39,876 bases of DNA from contig NZ_PJBZ01000073.1 of assembly GCF_002835995.1 (NCBI RefSeq), positions 1-39,876 on the forward strand, read 5' to 3'. The first letter of the stretch is position 1. The number at the start of each line of letters is the position of its first letter. Position numbers and translations under genes: made by a program. Origin of the DNA: Psychromonas sp. Urea-02u-13 (lineage in GTDB: Bacteria > Pseudomonadota > Gammaproteobacteria > Enterobacterales > Psychromonadaceae). A model generated the notes under the pieces. The model saw nothing but the letters and a program-made list of their open reading frames with translations, searched no databases and was not told the DNA's origin. Below, one piece after another: positions 1 through 8,754 of the stretch.

Positions 1-208
1 GCCTACGCCAGTAGTGACACCTACTCCAGTAGTGACGCCTACTCCAGTAGTAACACCTACGCCAGTCGTTGGTGATACAACTTGGAACGCAGAAACAGTT
101 TACAACACAGGTGATACTGCGACAGTAAACGGTGTTACTTACACTGCAGGTTGGTGGACTAAGGGTCAAGAGCCAGGTACAACTGGCGAATGGGGTGTAT
201 GGAAATAA
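1..208 (+). CDS. C-terminal end of a chitin-binding (CBM5/12-type) secreted protein, 5' end outside window
   Basis: Only the last ~68 codons are present; the frame is open from base 2 and enters from the left edge. A Pro-Thr-Pro-Val-Val-Thr linker repeated about four times leads into a ~45-residue module whose Trp/Tyr pattern and GWWTKGQEPG motif match the family 5/12 carbohydrate-binding (chitin-binding type 3) fold. Such modules normally sit at the end of secreted chitinases or chitin-binding proteins after a Pro/Thr linker. The catalytic part is not visible, so the enzyme class cannot be assigned. A strong terminator follows 32 bases after the stop. The GTG at 14 is an internal Val codon, not a start. 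Confidence 0.8.
   Translation, partial: PTPVVTPTPVVTPTPVVTPTPVVGDTTWNAETVYNTGDTATVNGVTYTAGWWTKGQEPGTTGEWGVWK
2..73 (+). repeat. 18-bp tandem repeat coding for the PTPVVT linker
   Basis: Four units of 18 bases (2-19, 20-37, 38-55 and a diverged 56-73) each begin CCTAC and encode Pro-Thr-Pro-Val-Val-Thr. They form the flexible linker in front of the chitin-binding module. The array may extend to the left of the window. Copy number in such in-frame arrays can change by slippage. Confidence 0.85.
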
Positions 209-240
209 GCACAAGCCTATTTCTATAAACTAACCATACT

Positions 241-266
241 AAGGGATGCTACGGCATCCCTTTTTT
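241..266 (+). terminator. Rho-independent terminator of the chitin-binding gene
   Basis: GGGATGC (243-249) pairs with GCATCCC (254-260) around a TACG tetraloop and is followed by six T. It lies 32 bases behind the stop codon at 208. The rest of the gap to 551 is AT-rich and holds only the promoter of the next gene. Confidence 0.9.
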
Positions 267-509
267 ATTGGCTAAAAAACAATAATGATATGAGTACATG
301 GATAAGAGTGAGCAAAAGAACAGTATTTATGTTTAATCGTCATCTTCACTATAAATATAACCCCATTAGTCTAATACAAAAGATCTGCTAAAATAATACA
401 ACTCATTGAATAAAAACTTTAATTTTTAATATTATTTACAATGTAGCGATAGCTTTACTATTTTGTATCATGTAAATTTTATTTAAAATGTTTGGTGCTT
501 ATACTCACG

Positions 510-515
510 TATAAT
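510..515 (+). promoter_or_regulatory. Candidate -10 box for the cNMP/CBS/DUF294 operon
   Basis: A perfect TATAAT lies 37 bases before the ATG at 552. No good -35 hexamer is found 16-18 bases upstream, so the promoter may be weak or activator-dependent. The ribosome-binding site is poor (AGG at 543-545). Confidence 0.45.
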
Positions 516-551
516 ATCTCCCTCACAATCACTGTCTAAGCTAGGTACATA

Positions 552-2429
552 ATGGAAGTTGAACTGTTAGAAATTCAAGACTTTATTCGTCAATATCCCC
601 CGTTTGACAAACTACCTGAAGATGCCTTGGTGGAGATAACCCAAAGCATTGAAATATCTTATTTTCGAGCGGAAAGCACGATCATTGAAGTTAATGCAAA
701 AATTAATGAATTGTATATGGTGCGCAGTGGCATTGTTGAGGTATACCGTCGTAATGGAGATCTCTACAATCGCCTAGATCAAGGAAAACTCTTTGGTCAA
801 ATGGGCTTGCTGACAAGTAATAAAGTGCGATTTCCGGCTAAATCATTAAAAGACACACTTTTATATTGTATGCCTGAAGAGATATTCCACCGTTTTTGTG
901 ACCGTTATGAAGCCTTTGCTGATTTTGTTGAAGTAGAAGATAGCACTCGATTAAAACAGGCCGTTGAAAACAATAATAACGATGCTAACTCACTCACCAC
1001 ATCAAAAGTTAAAACACTAATTAGCAGAGATGTCGTGATCATGCCAACCCATAGTACGATTCAGGCCGTCGCTCAGAAGATGGCGGAAGAGAATATATCT
1101 GCGGCATTAATTAACGATCCTGAATTAACCGATGATCAAGGTAATAGCTTTGTTGGTATTGTGACTGAAAAAGACCTCTGCGCTAAAGTTATCGCAGCCG
1201 GACTCAGTGTTGATACTCCTGTGTCTGAGGTGATGTCAACGGAATTAATTTCGTTAGATCATAACGCCTATATTTTTGAAGCGATGTTGCTGATGTTACG
1301 CTTCAACGTACACCATTTACCCATCCTTAAAAACAAACAACCTATCGGATTAATTGAAGTTGGCGATATTATTCGTTACGAATCACAAAATAGTTTGTTA
1401 TTTGTAAGTGGAATATTTCAGCAACAAAGCCCGGAAGACTTAGCGTTACTATCAACGCAATTAAAAGACTGTTTTATTCGTATGGTTAACGAAGACGCCA
1501 ATTCACATATGGTGGGTCGTGCTATGTCCGAAATAGGCCGTAGCTTTAAACAACGTTTACTTGAATTAGCAGAGCTGGAACTCGGAGATCCCCCTATTCC
1601 TTACTGCTTCTTAGCATTAGGCTCTATGGCACGTGATGAGCAGCTGATTGTCACAGACCAAGACAATGCCATCATTCTCGACAATAGTTATGATGAAGCG
1701 CTGCATGGCGAATATTTTATTAAATTATCCAAATTTGTTTGTGATGGATTAGCTGCCTGTGGTTACAGTTATTGTACTGGCGATATTATGGCAACTAACC
1801 CAGAGTGGCGAAAAACACAGGCACAATGGGAAGATTGTTTTGCTGATTGGATAGATGATCCTAACCCACAAGCACTGTTGAACTGCTCGATATTTTTTGA
1901 CCTGACCGGTGTCTATGGGCGCGCTAAATGGGCGGAGCAATTAAATGCCTTTATTCTACGCCGAGCGAAAAAGAACAATCGATTTTTAGCCTGTTTAGCG
2001 CGTAACGCACTGAATAGAAAACCGCCACTGGGTTTCTTTAAAGACTTTGTGATGGAGAAAGATGGTCGCCATAATAATTCTATTAACTTGAAACGCCGTG
2101 GTACCGCACCGCTAGCAGATCTGATACGCATACATGCACTTGCTATTGGTTCACAATCACAAAACTCATTTCAACGCTTAGAAGATATTATTGAAGCTGG
2201 TATTTTACCAAAATCAAAAGGGCAAGATTTGTTACATGCAATGGAGCTTATTTCACTGGTTCGCCTGCGACATCAAGCACTCGATATTGAGTTTGATAGA
2301 GAGCCTGATAATAATATTGAACCTGAAAATATGTCTGACTTTGAGCGACGTAACCTAAAAGATGCTTTTTTAGTATTAAGCAGTGCGCAAAGTTTCTTAA
2401 AATACCGTTATAACGCGAATATGCTGTAA
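552..2429 (+). CDS. cNMP-binding / CBS / DUF294 nucleotidyltransferase-like signalling protein
   Basis: A 625-residue soluble protein with three regulatory modules. A cyclic-nucleotide-binding fold covers about residues 15-130, a pair of CBS domains about 155-275, and a GlnD-like DUF294 nucleotidyltransferase domain about 300-450, followed by the DUF294 C-terminal helical domain to about 620. The nucleotidyltransferase signature is visible as GSMARDEQ followed by TDQDNAII, so the catalytic acidic residues look intact. Family members are thought to sense cNMP and adenylates and to modify or bind a partner; no substrate can be read here. The stop overlaps the start of the exonuclease gene by one base (TAATG), so the two are probably translationally coupled. 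Confidence 0.85.
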   Translation: MEVELLEIQDFIRQYPPFDKLPEDALVEITQSIEISYFRAESTIIEVNAKINELYMVRSGIVEVYRRNGDLYNRLDQGKLFGQMGLLTSNKVRFPAKSLKDTLLYCMPEEIFHRFCDRYEAFADFVEVEDSTRLKQAVENNNNDANSLTTSKVKTLISRDVVIMPTHSTIQAVAQKMAEENISAALINDPELTDDQGNSFVGIVTEKDLCAKVIAAGLSVDTPVSEVMSTELISLDHNAYIFEAMLLMLRFNVHHLPILKNKQPIGLIEVGDIIRYESQNSLLFVSGIFQQQSPEDLALLSTQLKDCFIRMVNEDANSHMVGRAMSEIGRSFKQRLLELAELELGDPPIPYCFLALGSMARDEQLIVTDQDNAIILDNSYDEALHGEYFIKLSKFVCDGLAACGYSYCTGDIMATNPEWRKTQAQWEDCFADWIDDPNPQALLNCSIFFDLTGVYGRAKWAEQLNAFILRRAKKNNRFLACLARNALNRKPPLGFFKDFVMEKDGRHNNSINLKRRGTAPLADLIRIHALAIGSQSQNSFQRLEDIIEAGILPKSKGQDLLHAMELISLVRLRHQALDIEFDREPDNNIEPENMSDFERRNLKDAFLVLSSAQSFLKYRYNANML

Positions 2430-3151
2430 TGAGTATGCCTAACTTCACCAACAGAGAGATACTAAATTGGCAGGCTTTCCTGCAAATGAAATCTCAACTG
2501 AGCAAAGATAGCCGCTTACAAAATTTTTATGATAGAGGCACTTACCATGATGAAACAAAGCTTAGTGATATCGAATTTGTTGCACTAGACTTTGAGACCA
2601 CCGGATTAGATGCAAGCAAAAACAGCATTATTAGTATTGGCTTAGTGCATTTTAATTTACAGCGTATATTTTGCCGAAAAGCAAAATCCTGGTATATCGA
2701 CCCACAGGATAATTTAAAAGAAGATTCTATCGTCATTCATGGTATTACGCATTCAGACCTTAACAAAGCACCTGATTTATTACATGTATTAGAACAACTT
2801 TTAGATGAACTCGCGGGTAAAGTAGTGGTTGTGCATTATCGTCTTATTGAACGAGATTTTTTAGACAGCAATTTACGCGCATTATTCAAAGAGGGTATTA
2901 TTTTCCCTATGGTTGATACCATGCAAATTGAAGCAGATCTGCAACACAAAAAACGCCAAGGTATTACTAATTGGTTTAAACCCAAACCGACTCAATCCAT
3001 TCGTTTAGCAAAAAGTCGGTCACGTTATAATCTGCCAACTTATCCCCCTCATGATGCTTTGACGGATGCCATTGCAACCGCTGAGTTGTTACAGGCACAA
3101 ATTAAATATCACTTTAGCCCTGAGACCGCCATTAAAAAATTGTGGTTATAA
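2429..3151 (+). CDS. DnaQ-family 3'-5' exonuclease
   Basis: 240 residues with the three DEDDh exonuclease motifs: ExoI around residues 54-59 (DFETTG), a central ExoII segment containing VVHYRLIERDF, and ExoIII with HDALTDA (His208, Asp213). It resembles stand-alone homologues of the DNA polymerase III epsilon subunit, but no clear beta-clamp or alpha-binding tail is seen, so it is better described as a DnaQ-like exonuclease than as dnaQ itself. The start overlaps the upstream stop by one base; an ATG two codons downstream is an alternative. A pairing of a DUF294 protein with a DnaQ-like exonuclease is recurrent in marine gammaproteobacteria (recalled, not checked). Confidence 0.85.
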   Translation: MSMPNFTNREILNWQAFLQMKSQLSKDSRLQNFYDRGTYHDETKLSDIEFVALDFETTGLDASKNSIISIGLVHFNLQRIFCRKAKSWYIDPQDNLKEDSIVIHGITHSDLNKAPDLLHVLEQLLDELAGKVVVVHYRLIERDFLDSNLRALFKEGIIFPMVDTMQIEADLQHKKRQGITNWFKPKPTQSIRLAKSRSRYNLPTYPPHDALTDAIATAELLQAQIKYHFSPETAIKKLWL

Positions 3152-3201
3152 ACACTTAAGTAACCTTAGCTGATTTAAGCAGCCTGCTTTACTATTTGAG
3201 T

Positions 3202-3233
3202 CTGCTTATTAATAAACAAGCATTAATAAGCAG
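3202..3233. repeat. Perfect 12-bp inverted repeat (stem-loop)
   Basis: CTGCTTATTAAT (3202-3213) is the exact reverse complement of ATTAATAAGCAG (3222-3233), with an 8-base loop. It lies just upstream of the terminator at 3241 and has no T-tract of its own. It may be an RNA-stabilising hairpin or a repeat unit. Confidence 0.6.
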
Positions 3234-3240
3234 GTATAAA

Positions 3241-3273
3241 AAAAGCCGATAGAATAAATCCTATCGGCTTTTT
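3241..3273 (+). terminator. Terminator of the DUF294-exonuclease operon
   Basis: GCCGATAG (3245-3252) pairs with CTATCGGC (3261-3268) and is followed by five T. The A-run before the stem would also give a T-tract on the opposite strand, so it may serve both directions. Confidence 0.88.
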
Positions 3274-3299
3274 AAATCTTTCATCTATATCATACTAAC

Positions 3300-3523
3300 C
3301 GCATTTAATTTGTGATCAGCCTTGCTGGTTAAAACGAGCGCTATCTACGTTATGAATTTTATTCAGAACGTCCTGTTCTTCACCACGTTGTGGCCAGCTG
3401 AAGCTGTTCAAAATCATTCCATACGATTTTGTGAAAGTAGAATAACTACTTCCTGCAACTCATGCCTTGATAGCACTCATTTTTCCTGCGCAATACAAGA
3501 CCACATATTTAATGCACTTGGTA
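3300..3523. repeat. Repeat-like intergenic DNA behind the BCCT gene
   Basis: No convincing gene is seen. The stretch contains stacked short palindromes: AGAAC-GTCCT-GTTCT (3365-3379) and a GTGAAAGTAG / CTACTTCC pair near 3431-3453. On the minus strand it starts directly at the TAA stop of the transporter gene and carries a short open frame without a start or ribosome-binding site. Its look matches interspersed intergenic repeats of marine gammaproteobacteria, but this is recognition only and no second full copy is in the window. Confidence 0.4.
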
Positions 3524-5101
3524 TTATTTTTTACGTGGCTCTGTATGCATACCCATCAATAAACTAACACACATGATTAACAAAATAATCGTGAATGGTA
3601 AAGCCATTGAAATAGCACCCGCCTGTAAAGCTTGAATCGCTTCCGTACCACCAATCCAAAGTAAAGCAGCAGCGATTGAACCTTCAACCGTAGCCCAAAA
3701 TATACGCTGTGGAATAGGTGCGTCAACTTTACCGCCAGCAGTAATACTATCTATCACTAGCGAACCAGAATCAGAAGAGGTAATAAAGAATACCAACACT
3801 AATACGATCGCAATCATTGATAAAATATTACCCATTGGTAAAGCATCAAACATTTGGAACATCGCAAGTGTAACGTCTTTCAGGCCTTCATTGCCTAACG
3901 CGCCAATATTATTAGCTACTTGATCAATCGCAACACCACCAAATACAGACATCCATAAGATAGTCACAGAAGTGGGGATAATTAATACTGCAGTAATAAA
4001 TTCACGTACCGTACGACCACGAGAAATACGTGCGATAAACATACCTACAAAAGGAGACCATGAAATCCACCATGCCCAGAAAAATACCGTCCAACCATGC
4101 ATCCAAGCTTCATCTGCACGACCATGTGGATTACTCAATGGAATAATGTTTTCAATATAGCCCATCACTGTCATAGGGATAGTGCCCATAGAAACAGCAA
4201 AGGTCACTAATGCAGTAAATACAACTAGCACTAGTGCAATCAGCATATTGACGTTACTAATCACCTTAACGCCACCTTCAATACCACGTACCACTGAAAC
4301 AATGGCTAACAAGGTAACACCAGCAATAACGGCAATTTGTAAAGTAAGATCAGCTTCAATGCCAAAGACATGTTGGATACCACTAGCGGCTTGTTGCGCG
4401 CCAAGACCCAATGAAGTTGCTAAACCAAACAGTGTCGCTAATACAGCAAGAATATCAACAATGTGCCCCGCCCAACCCCATGCTCTATCGCCTAAAATCG
4501 GGTAAAAAATAGAACGCATAGACAAAGGTAAACCTTTGTTATACGAAAAGAAAGCTAATGACAAAGCCACTACGCCATAAATTGCCCATGGGTGTAAACC
4601 CCAGTGATACATAGTCGCACCTAAGGCAAGTTTAGCAGCCTCTGGTGTATTCGGCATCACATTGAGTGGTGTTTCATACCAACCCGTGTAATAAGCAACA
4701 GGTTCGGCAACACCCCAAAACATCAGACCAATACCCATACCAGCAGCAAATAACATCGCTATCCATGACATGGTTGAATAATCAGATTTTGCGTCATCAC
4801 CACCAAGGCGAATCTTTCCGTAAGGCGATACCACTAATGCCAAACAGAAAATAACAAATATGTTAGCAGACCACATAAATAGGCCGTCAAATGTACCTAT
4901 GATTTTCCACTTAAGGCCATCTAAAAAGCCTTTCGATGTAGCAGGATCAAGCACTAAAATAACAATTAAAAATAGGCAAACTAAACCCGCACTTATTCCA
5001 AATACTGGATTATGTACATCAAACCCCCATTTTTTAACATTATCCTGCCCAATCGTGTAATCGGTATTATCGATACTGTATTTATCTTTATTTAAACTCA
5101 T
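3524..5101 (-). CDS. BCCT family betaine/choline/carnitine transporter
   Basis: 525 residues and about 12 membrane segments. The glycine-rich TM3 motif GMGIGLMFWGVAEP (residues 121-134) resembles that of sodium-coupled BetP-type carriers. The family signature with the substrate-binding tryptophans (WAWWISWSPFVG, 342-353) is followed by the conserved RGRTVREF loop. It probably imports a compatible solute such as glycine betaine with sodium across the inner membrane, fitting a marine life style; the exact substrate is not readable. The ATG is preceded by AGGA at good spacing. The protein ends shortly after the last membrane segment with a short basic tail (EPRKK), and repeat-like DNA begins at the stop codon. 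Confidence 0.93.
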   Translation of the reverse strand: MSLNKDKYSIDNTDYTIGQDNVKKWGFDVHNPVFGISAGLVCLFLIVILVLDPATSKGFLDGLKWKIIGTFDGLFMWSANIFVIFCLALVVSPYGKIRLGGDDAKSDYSTMSWIAMLFAAGMGIGLMFWGVAEPVAYYTGWYETPLNVMPNTPEAAKLALGATMYHWGLHPWAIYGVVALSLAFFSYNKGLPLSMRSIFYPILGDRAWGWAGHIVDILAVLATLFGLATSLGLGAQQAASGIQHVFGIEADLTLQIAVIAGVTLLAIVSVVRGIEGGVKVISNVNMLIALVLVVFTALVTFAVSMGTIPMTVMGYIENIIPLSNPHGRADEAWMHGWTVFFWAWWISWSPFVGMFIARISRGRTVREFITAVLIIPTSVTILWMSVFGGVAIDQVANNIGALGNEGLKDVTLAMFQMFDALPMGNILSMIAIVLVLVFFITSSDSGSLVIDSITAGGKVDAPIPQRIFWATVEGSIAAALLWIGGTEAIQALQAGAISMALPFTIILLIMCVSLLMGMHTEPRKK

Positions 5102-5291
5102 TCATCCTCGTTAAGAGCACCCTGCTCCATTAGTGTATTTGCCTATATTCACTGCCCACAAACAATAACATTGGTATTTGTAATAGAATGTGCGTTAAAT
5201 ATAGGTCGCTAACAATAGCACGACTGTGTGACAGAAGCCGTTTCCTTGTCATTTATAACAGCAAAATCTGCGTTTATACCTCATAAATAGA

Positions 5292-6454
5292 CTAAGTTAT
5301 CAATAAATTACTTATTAAACGCCTCGGTGTATGCGCCGTTTTATCTGCTTTTCCTAAGCGTACCAACATCTGCACTGTCTGTTGCGAGTCAATGTTGAAA
5401 TGATCTTTGAACTGTTTTTGTAGGTTTTGCATGTCGCTGTACTCTTGCAATACTTGCCTCATTGGATGCTGTGCAAGACCCATCGCTGTGGTGGTTAAAT
5501 TCAAACGGCAATAGTCCCTTCCCGCTTTAACCTGCTGTAAACGGCTGTTTCCTTTTGTCGTTAACAAAGCAAAAGTACTGGTTGATTGGCTTGTTGATCG
5601 GGTGATATCAATACTCTGCTGAGCAAATTATGTTGAATCTTTTTCTGTTGATTTTCGATCTAATATAAAGGTTTCCACAAACATCTTTTTCAACCCAGTC
5701 ATGCCTGAATGCTCAAGGCCAAAACCATCACGATATTGTTGTACTTCTTGATCATTAAAACGGAACATTTTGATGGTTTCTAAATCACGCTGTTTGCTTT
5801 CCCCTTCAATACGTATTGCCTCTGGTAGCATTTGTTGTAAATAATGATTATTTTTTTCAGAGTCAATAATCGTTAACTGGCTATTAGCGATTAAAGGCAA
5901 GTGAGTAAGCTGTGATTTTTGATCAATAGTTAAACGACTATTATCATATTCGCGTTTATTCGATTGGCGTTTTAAGAGTTGCTTATAAATAATGGGTCTT
6001 CTTGTACCAACGCACTTTGGGTTAATAGGATTCTCGCTACCGGTTTATTTTCTATGACAGTATTGCTGTATTCGCCGAGCGGAAAATACTCAATCTCAGC
6101 TTGATAACCATAGTGACTCGCTGCAATGCTTAAGTTCTCTAAGAAGCAACCCTGGCCAATATGAATTTGTCTGGCGATTGGGTCCGTTTCCGGTAACAAA
6201 CGTGTTTGGTCAACAAAAAGATCCATGCTGTTTTGATCGTTAAATTTAATTAACCAGGGTTGTTTGTTATGTGGATTAGGCGCCAGAATCGCATACGCCA
6301 ATAATGTTAAACGAATATCAGACGCCTCACTACTTGGTCCACTCCAGCCATAATCGACTTTCTCAACCTCTGCTGAACAACCACTTAATGTACTCGATAA
6401 TGTAGCAGTGGCTACCCCAAGTCCTACGACACGAATAAAGCGACGACGATCCAT
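5292..6454 (-). pseudogene. Broken Tat-exported nitroreductase-family gene
   Basis: Three consecutive open stretches form one ~387-codon gene. The first (6454 to 5972) begins with a twin-arginine signal (MDRRRFIRVVGLG) and a lipobox-like LSGCSA, then the APNPHNKQPW segment typical of Tat-dependent nitroreductase-like proteins. A one-base frameshift near 5984-5990 (reading DPL, then YKQLLKRQSNKREYD in the other frame) and an in-frame TAA at 5628-5630 break the reading frame. The remainder continues open to 5292. A good ribosome-binding site (GGGAG) and the operator shared with the divergent MarR gene are still intact. It probably became inactive recently; sequencing error is the alternative. 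Confidence 0.8.
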
Positions 6455-6493
6455 AAAACACTCCCTTTTTTATGTGAATAACATTTAAAATAT

Positions 6494-6530
6494 ACATTCC
6501 AAGGAATGCAATGTGTATTCCTTGGAATGT
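6494..6530. promoter_or_regulatory. MarR-type operator in the divergent promoter region
   Basis: ACATTCCAAGGAAT (6494-6507) and ATTCCTTGGAATGT (6517-6530) are perfect reverse complements with a 9-base spacer, and each arm is itself nearly palindromic. The site lies between the nitroreductase start and the MarR start, as expected for autoregulation plus control of the neighbour by a MarR dimer or pair of dimers. Confidence 0.75.
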
Positions 6531-6555
6531 AAGTCAACACTCTTTTAGGAAAATC

Positions 6556-7005
6556 ATGAGTTCTCGTGAAGAAAATGAAACACGTATTATTATTCTGCAG
6601 GGCATTATTCAACAATTAATGACCACTCGCAGTAATGAGTTATTTAAAAAGTTAGCACTTACTACTTCTGAATTTGGCATTATTAACCACTTTAGCCATC
6701 AACCAACACGCAGTTGGACAGTTTCTGAATTAGCACAAGTCATGGAAATGAATCAGCCAGGCATCACCAAGTTAGTGGCCAATTTAATTGATAAATCTGC
6801 ATTAAGTGCGACAACAGATGCGTTTGATAAACGTAAACGACATCTGTTAATTACCCAACAAGGTTTAAATTTATGCGCCGAAACAATGGAAAAGCTCCAG
6901 CCAGATATCCGCCTTTGTTTTGCAGATTGGCAAGATGATCAGTTAACACAATTCGCCGAGCATAATGAGAAATTGATGCATTGGTTAGATAACCATCGTT
7001 TATAG
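6556..7005 (+). CDS. MarR family transcriptional regulator
   Basis: 149 residues from the ATG at 6556, which has AGGA seven bases upstream. An earlier in-frame ATG at 6511 lies inside the operator and has no ribosome-binding site. The central winged helix-turn-helix (WTVSELAQVMEMNQPGITK, then a basic FDKRKRHLLIT wing) is typical of MarR. It probably represses itself and the divergent nitroreductase, possibly in response to a small aromatic or oxidising ligand; the ligand is not readable. With its neighbour broken it may be left controlling only itself or distant genes. Confidence 0.87.
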   Translation: MSSREENETRIIILQGIIQQLMTTRSNELFKKLALTTSEFGIINHFSHQPTRSWTVSELAQVMEMNQPGITKLVANLIDKSALSATTDAFDKRKRHLLITQQGLNLCAETMEKLQPDIRLCFADWQDDQLTQFAEHNEKLMHWLDNHRL

Positions 7006-7012
7006 ACAAATA

Positions 7013-7057
7013 TGGAATATCTTAAAACTAAAAAATTTTTAATTTTAAGATATTCCA
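7013..7057. promoter_or_regulatory. 45-bp near-perfect palindrome upstream of the ABC importer
   Basis: The 15-base arms at 7013-7027 and 7043-7057 are exact reverse complements and the centre (A6T5) is palindromic too, leaving one mismatch (7028/7042). It starts 8 bases after the MarR stop and ends 23 bases before a TATAAT. It could terminate the MarR transcript, though the following T-tract is missing, or bind a regulator of the importer. Confidence 0.55.
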
Positions 7058-7079
7058 CAGACAGAAAATCTAGTTTAGC

Positions 7080-7085
7080 TATAAT
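7080..7085 (+). promoter_or_regulatory. Candidate -10 box for the amino acid ABC importer
   Basis: TATAAT 39 bases before the ATG at 7125, without a convincing -35. The palindrome at 7013-7057 covers the region just upstream of where RNA polymerase would bind. Confidence 0.45.
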
Positions 7086-7124
7086 AGTCAATTCAAATAC
7101 AATCATTCAACTAGTAGGAATACC

Positions 7125-7883
7125 ATGACTAATTTTTTAAAAAAATCACTTATTGCTTTCACAGCAATGGCAAGCTTATTAACGGTACCGGCCTTTGCTC
7201 AAGAAACAGTAAAAGTAGGTATGTCTGGTCGCTATTTCCCATTCACTTTTTCAAAGCAAGATAAACTACAAGGTTTTGAAGTTGATATTTGGAATGAAAT
7301 TGCAGCACGTTCAGACTATAAAGTAGAATTTACAACATCAAACTTCTCTGGTCTTTTTGGTATGTTAGAAGCGGGCCATATTGATACTATCTCTAACCAA
7401 ATTACCATCACCGAAGCACGCTTAGCTAAATTTGCATTCACAACACCTTATGTTATTGATGGTGTGCAAGTGGTTGTACGTAAAGGGCGTGATGATATTA
7501 ACGGTATCGAAGATCTTAAAGGTAAAAAAGTAGCGGTTAATTTAGGCAGTAACTTCGAACAAGTATTACGTAGAGTAGATACTAAAAATGAAATCAACAT
7601 TGTTACTTATGATTCTGGTTTAGAGCAAGATGTTGCGCTTGGCCGTATGGATGCATTTGTAATGGACAGAGTTTCGTCTTCACAGTTGATTAAAAAATCT
7701 GGTTTACCGCTACAACTAGCAGGTCAGCCTTTTGAAAAGATTGAAAATGCAATGCCATTTTTAAACAAGCCATCACAGATTGTTATTCGTGATCAAGTAA
7801 ACAAAGCATTAGCAGAAATGAGAGCAGACGGTAAACTTGCTGAAATTTCAAACAAATGGTTTGGTACTGACATCACACAATAA
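7125..7883 (+). CDS. Polar amino acid (cystine-type) ABC transporter, periplasmic binding protein
   Basis: 252 residues with a classic Sec signal peptide (MTNFLKKSLIAF..., cleavage predicted after AFA at residue 25). The mature protein is a family 3 solute-binding protein; the GFEVDIW segment and ISNQITITEARLAKFAFTTPY are characteristic, and the Asn-Gln of ISNQIT is common in cystine-binding members. It captures a polar amino acid in the periplasm and delivers it to the permease at 8082. TAGGAA lies at normal spacing before the ATG. A stem-loop follows the stop, which would let this gene be expressed above the membrane subunits. Substrate call: cystine likely, other polar amino acids possible. 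Confidence 0.88.
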   Translation: MTNFLKKSLIAFTAMASLLTVPAFAQETVKVGMSGRYFPFTFSKQDKLQGFEVDIWNEIAARSDYKVEFTTSNFSGLFGMLEAGHIDTISNQITITEARLAKFAFTTPYVIDGVQVVVRKGRDDINGIEDLKGKKVAVNLGSNFEQVLRRVDTKNEINIVTYDSGLEQDVALGRMDAFVMDRVSSSQLIKKSGLPLQLAGQPFEKIENAMPFLNKPSQIVIRDQVNKALAEMRADGKLAEISNKWFGTDITQ

Positions 7884-7903
7884 ATTTTAGCACCGCTAAA
7901 TTC

Positions 7904-7927
7904 TCTGCCTACGCCCTGTTAGGCAGA
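7904..7927 (+). other. Stem-loop between binding protein and permease genes
   Basis: TCTGCCTA (7904-7911) pairs with TAGGCAGA (7920-7927) around an 8-base loop, without a full T-tract. Hairpins at this position in ABC operons commonly protect the binding-protein mRNA and reduce readthrough. The remainder of the 198-base gap shows nothing else. Confidence 0.6.
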
Positions 7928-8081
7928 ATTTCTCTAAAACCTTATACCATTTTCACCCAGTAAATGGTAAATTCCGTTTTTTACTTTTTATAAATATAAC
8001 TATAAATACGATGATCAGCTACTGAATGCATTCGTTTATGCACTAGCCAAATGATTAACGATTTAGGATGGCATTTTTATC

Positions 8082-8753
8082 ATGCAAAGCTCGTTTGACC
8101 TGCAGTACATAATCGAATTAATGCCAATATTAATAAAATATCTCGGTGTTACCATGGAAATGGCACTTTGGGGTTTTTTGTTCGCCTTAATTTTGTCTCT
8201 CTCCCTCGCACTCATACGTGTTTTTAAAGTCACCTTTATTCAACATCTTGCAGCCCTATTCATTTCGTTTTTCCGTGGCACGCCTTTGTTAGTGCAGCTA
8301 TTTATACTGTATTACGGGTTACCCCAATTTATGCCTATTTTTATTGGTATGGATGCTTTCACTGCTGCTATTATCGGCCTTTCACTGCATTTTTCTGCTT
8401 ATATGGCGGAAAGCATACGTGCTGCCATTTTAGGCATTGATAAATCACAAATGGAAGCCTGTTTAAGTATTGGCATGACCCGTTTGCAGGCGATGAAACG
8501 TATTATATTGCCTCAGGCAGCCCGTGTCGCAACGCCCTCTTTAATGAACTATTTTATCGATATGATAAAAAGTACTTCTTTAGCATTCACACTAGGTGTG
8601 GCTGAAATAATGGCAAAAGCACAAATGGAAGCTTCTTCTAGTTTCAAATTTTTTGAAAGCTTTTTAGCCGTCGCCCTTGTCTACTGGGTGGTGGTATTAT
8701 TTTTCACCCGCATACAGCATCTTTTAGAAAAAAGACTAAATAAGGCTTATTAA
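8082..8753 (+). CDS. Polar amino acid ABC transporter, permease
   Basis: 223 residues with about five membrane segments, of the HisM/GlnP permease family. The family's [12 protein letters not shown] segment and the EAA-type coupling loop ([22 protein letters not shown]) are both present. Two copies would form the inner-membrane channel driven by the ATPase encoded one base downstream. The ribosome-binding site is weak: AGGA at 8065-8068 is 13 bases from the ATG, consistent with lower expression than the binding protein. Confidence 0.92.
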   Translation: MQSSFDLQYIIELMPILIKYLGVTMEMALWGFLFALILSLSLALIRVFKVTFIQHLAALFISFFRGTPLLVQLFILYYGLPQFMPIFIGMDAFTAAIIGLSLHFSAYMAESIRAAILGIDKSQMEACLSIGMTRLQAMKRIILPQAARVATPSLMNYFIDMIKSTSLAFTLGVAEIMAKAQMEASSSFKFFESFLAVALVYWVVVLFFTRIQHLLEKRLNKAY

Positions 8754-8754
8754 C

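Noticed and set aside
2-73. CRISPR-like direct repeats at the left edge
   Set aside because: The units are contiguous 18-mers in a coding frame with no spacers.
3322-3567. 81-codon plus-strand open frame over the end of the BCCT gene
   Set aside because: Antisense to the transporter end, no ribosome-binding site, and lies in repeat-like DNA.
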